Of a DNA stretch of 64,000 nucleotides, positions 63,011 through 64,000 are shown piece after piece. The first letter of the stretch is position 1; every line of letters begins with the position of its first letter. The notes below the pieces were generated by a model that saw only the letters and a program-made list of their open reading frames with translations, had not been told where the DNA came from and ran no database searches. The position numbers were made by a program, and so were the translations under genes. Source of the stretch: Curtobacterium sp. 9128 (GTDB lineage Bacteria > Actinomycetota > Actinomycetes > Actinomycetales > Microbacteriaceae); contig NZ_LT576451.1 in the NCBI RefSeq assembly GCF_900086645.1, positions 744,001 to 808,000 on the forward strand. Direction: 5' to 3'.

Positions 63011-64000
63011 AGCACGGCTCCGAGGGGTTCGTTCGACGAGGGGATGATCCGCGCGGTCAGGTCGGGCTCCGACGGGAACACTCGATCGTAGGGGAACATC
63101 GGCCGCTCGATCCTGTGGTGCCCGAGCCGCTCGAGGTCCTGGTCGACGCCCCCCGGGGTGAGCGCGAGCATCCAGTCGGCGGACATGTCGAAGAGCTCTG
63201 GTTCGAGGTAGCCGATCTTCACGATGACGACGTCGGCGCTGCGCGGGTCGAGGTCGAGGTCGGTGAAGTCGTGCTCGTGGTGGTACGGCTTCCTGGTCTT
63301 GGTCAGGATCGCGTAGACGCTGCCGACCTGCAGCACGACCTCGATCTCGGCGTCTCGGTCGCCGTGCTTGATCGCGTGCACCCGGCCGGTCATCGTGATC
63401 GGGCCCGCGTGCACGGCGTCGACCGTGGCGCCGGCGGTCACGGTGACGGTCGCACCGACTCCGGCGTCGACGGCGGTGGCGACGGCATCGGCGCCGGGCA
63501 CGCTCGCGTAGATGACCACCGGGCCGGACGGGTCGGTGAACGCGGGATGCGCGAGCACCTGGGTCAGCCCCCACGTCATGTCGCCGGAGCCGCCCGCGGT
63601 CGGGTTGTCGCCGGAGTCGGAGATGAAGTACGGGTGTGCGGCGCCGGGAGCCAGCGCAGCGGCGAGGCATTCGTCGAAGGTGCCCGTCGGCGCGACGAAC
63701 ACGAAGTCCTCGCGGACGTCCCAGAAGGCCTGCGCCAGCCGTTCGGCACCCGCGGCAACCGCGTCCCTCGACCACCCGGTGACGACGGTGACGGCACGGT
63801 CTCGGGGTTGATCGGCCCAGGCGTACCCGACCCAGATCGCGGCGTCGAGGACACCCTCGGTCGCCTCGACCTCCGGCACCTGCGCGTACAGCGACGCCGC
63901 GGGCTCGATGCGCGTCGAGGTCTGCTCGCCGGGGAGGAGCACGGGGATCGGGATCCACGCCTTCACCGGACGACGCGCACCGACGGGTCGGGTGGTGAGC
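63007..64000 (-). CDS. M81-family metallopeptidase (MlrC-like), 5' end beyond the window
   Basis: The C-terminal 331 codons of an M81 (microcystinase C/MlrC-type) protein. The open frame continues to the right edge, reading LTTRPVGARRPVKAWIPIPVLLPGEQTSTRIEP, so the true start lies outside; an internal GTG at 63966 is not the start of a complete protein. VFVAPTGTFDECLAAALAPGAAHPYFISDSGDNPTAGGSGDMTW and VIVKIGYLEPELFDMSADWMLALTPGGVDQDLERLGHHRIERPMFPYD are family-typical. It is coupled to cutC. The physiological substrate is unknown. Confidence 0.9.
   Translation of the reverse strand, partial: LTTRPVGARRPVKAWIPIPVLLPGEQTSTRIEPAASLYAQVPEVEATEGVLDAAIWVGYAWADQPRDRAVTVVTGWSRDAVAAGAERLAQAFWDVREDFVFVAPTGTFDECLAAALAPGAAHPYFISDSGDNPTAGGSGDMTWGLTQVLAHPAFTDPSGPVVIYASVPGADAVATAVDAGVGATVTVTAGATVDAVHAGPITMTGRVHAIKHGDRDAEIEVVLQVGSVYAILTKTRKPYHHEHDFTDLDLDPRSADVVIVKIGYLEPELFDMSADWMLALTPGGVDQDLERLGHHRIERPMFPYDRVFPSEPDLTARIIPSSNEPLGAVL

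Overview
The window is very GC-rich DNA with GTG/TTG starts, many four-base ATGA/GTGA gene overlaps, CUT1-type ABC importers without their own ATPase, and hairpin terminators built on a repeated GACGGGAGGC stem without a T-tract. Together these suggest a chromosome segment of a high-GC actinobacterium, most likely Microbacteriaceae (Curtobacterium-like). That placement is inferred from style and gene content, not from a marker gene. No rRNA, tRNA, CRISPR array, transposase or phage gene was recognised.

Layout. 1-3.5 kb: an sce7726-type nuclease-like protein, a YCII protein, and a MarR regulator divergent from a FAD monooxygenase across a small palindrome, followed by gene debris. 3.5-8.2 kb: a sortase-anchored fibronectin-repeat surface protein and a large HTH/NB-ARC/TPR regulator. 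8.3-12.9 kb: two alpha/beta hydrolases, a VanZ-like protein, a quinone reductase and a membrane protein, interspersed with three copies of a repeat that lies in the same codon phase at the 3' end of each host gene. 13-23.3 kb: a complete-looking muropeptide salvage locus: NlpC/P60 peptidase, MurQ and a MurK-type kinase on the minus strand, and MurR, NamZ, an AmiE-like serine hydrolase, a class-A-like serine hydrolase and a CUT1 importer on the plus strand. 23.4-33.6 kb: a divergent catabolic island around an XRE-cupin regulator and one 21-bp operator: PDR reductase and an odd amidohydrolase on one side; a cytosine-deaminase-like hydrolase, a NitT/TauT importer, a flavin oxidase, a creatininase-family protein and a PNPOx-like protein on the other. 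33.7-35 kb: an MFS exporter.

35-44.9 kb: a LacI-controlled sugar or polyol locus: a CUT1 importer on the minus strand (with a short coupled leader ORF) and a plus-strand operon of Gfo/Idh oxidoreductase, DUF993 protein, sugar isomerase and a Gfo/Idh-DUF6807 fusion. Two LacI-type operators bracket the regulator gene. 44.9-46.6 kb: TetR/DoxX pair with a double palindromic operator, and a RibD-like reductase. 46.7-49.3 kb: an ABC ATPase/membrane pair flanked by two 135-bp, hairpin-rich direct repeats. 49.3-53.5 kb: a two-component system and a NatAB-like ABC exporter. 53.5-55.6 kb: two Gfo/Idh dehydrogenases. 55.6-57.7 kb: glucosylglycerate synthesis (GpgS plus phosphatase). 57.7-58.9 kb: methyltransferase and P-loop protein. 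58.9-60 kb: a probable HEPN/MNT toxin-antitoxin pair behind a 50-bp inverted repeat. 60-64 kb: MATE exporter with its MarR regulator, CutC, and an M81 metallopeptidase cut by the right edge.

The points most worth a second look are the paired 135-bp elements, the phase-locked 3'-end repeats, the HEPN/MNT module with its long dyad, the PTS-free MurNAc salvage locus, and the amidohydrolase that appears to have lost metal ligands.
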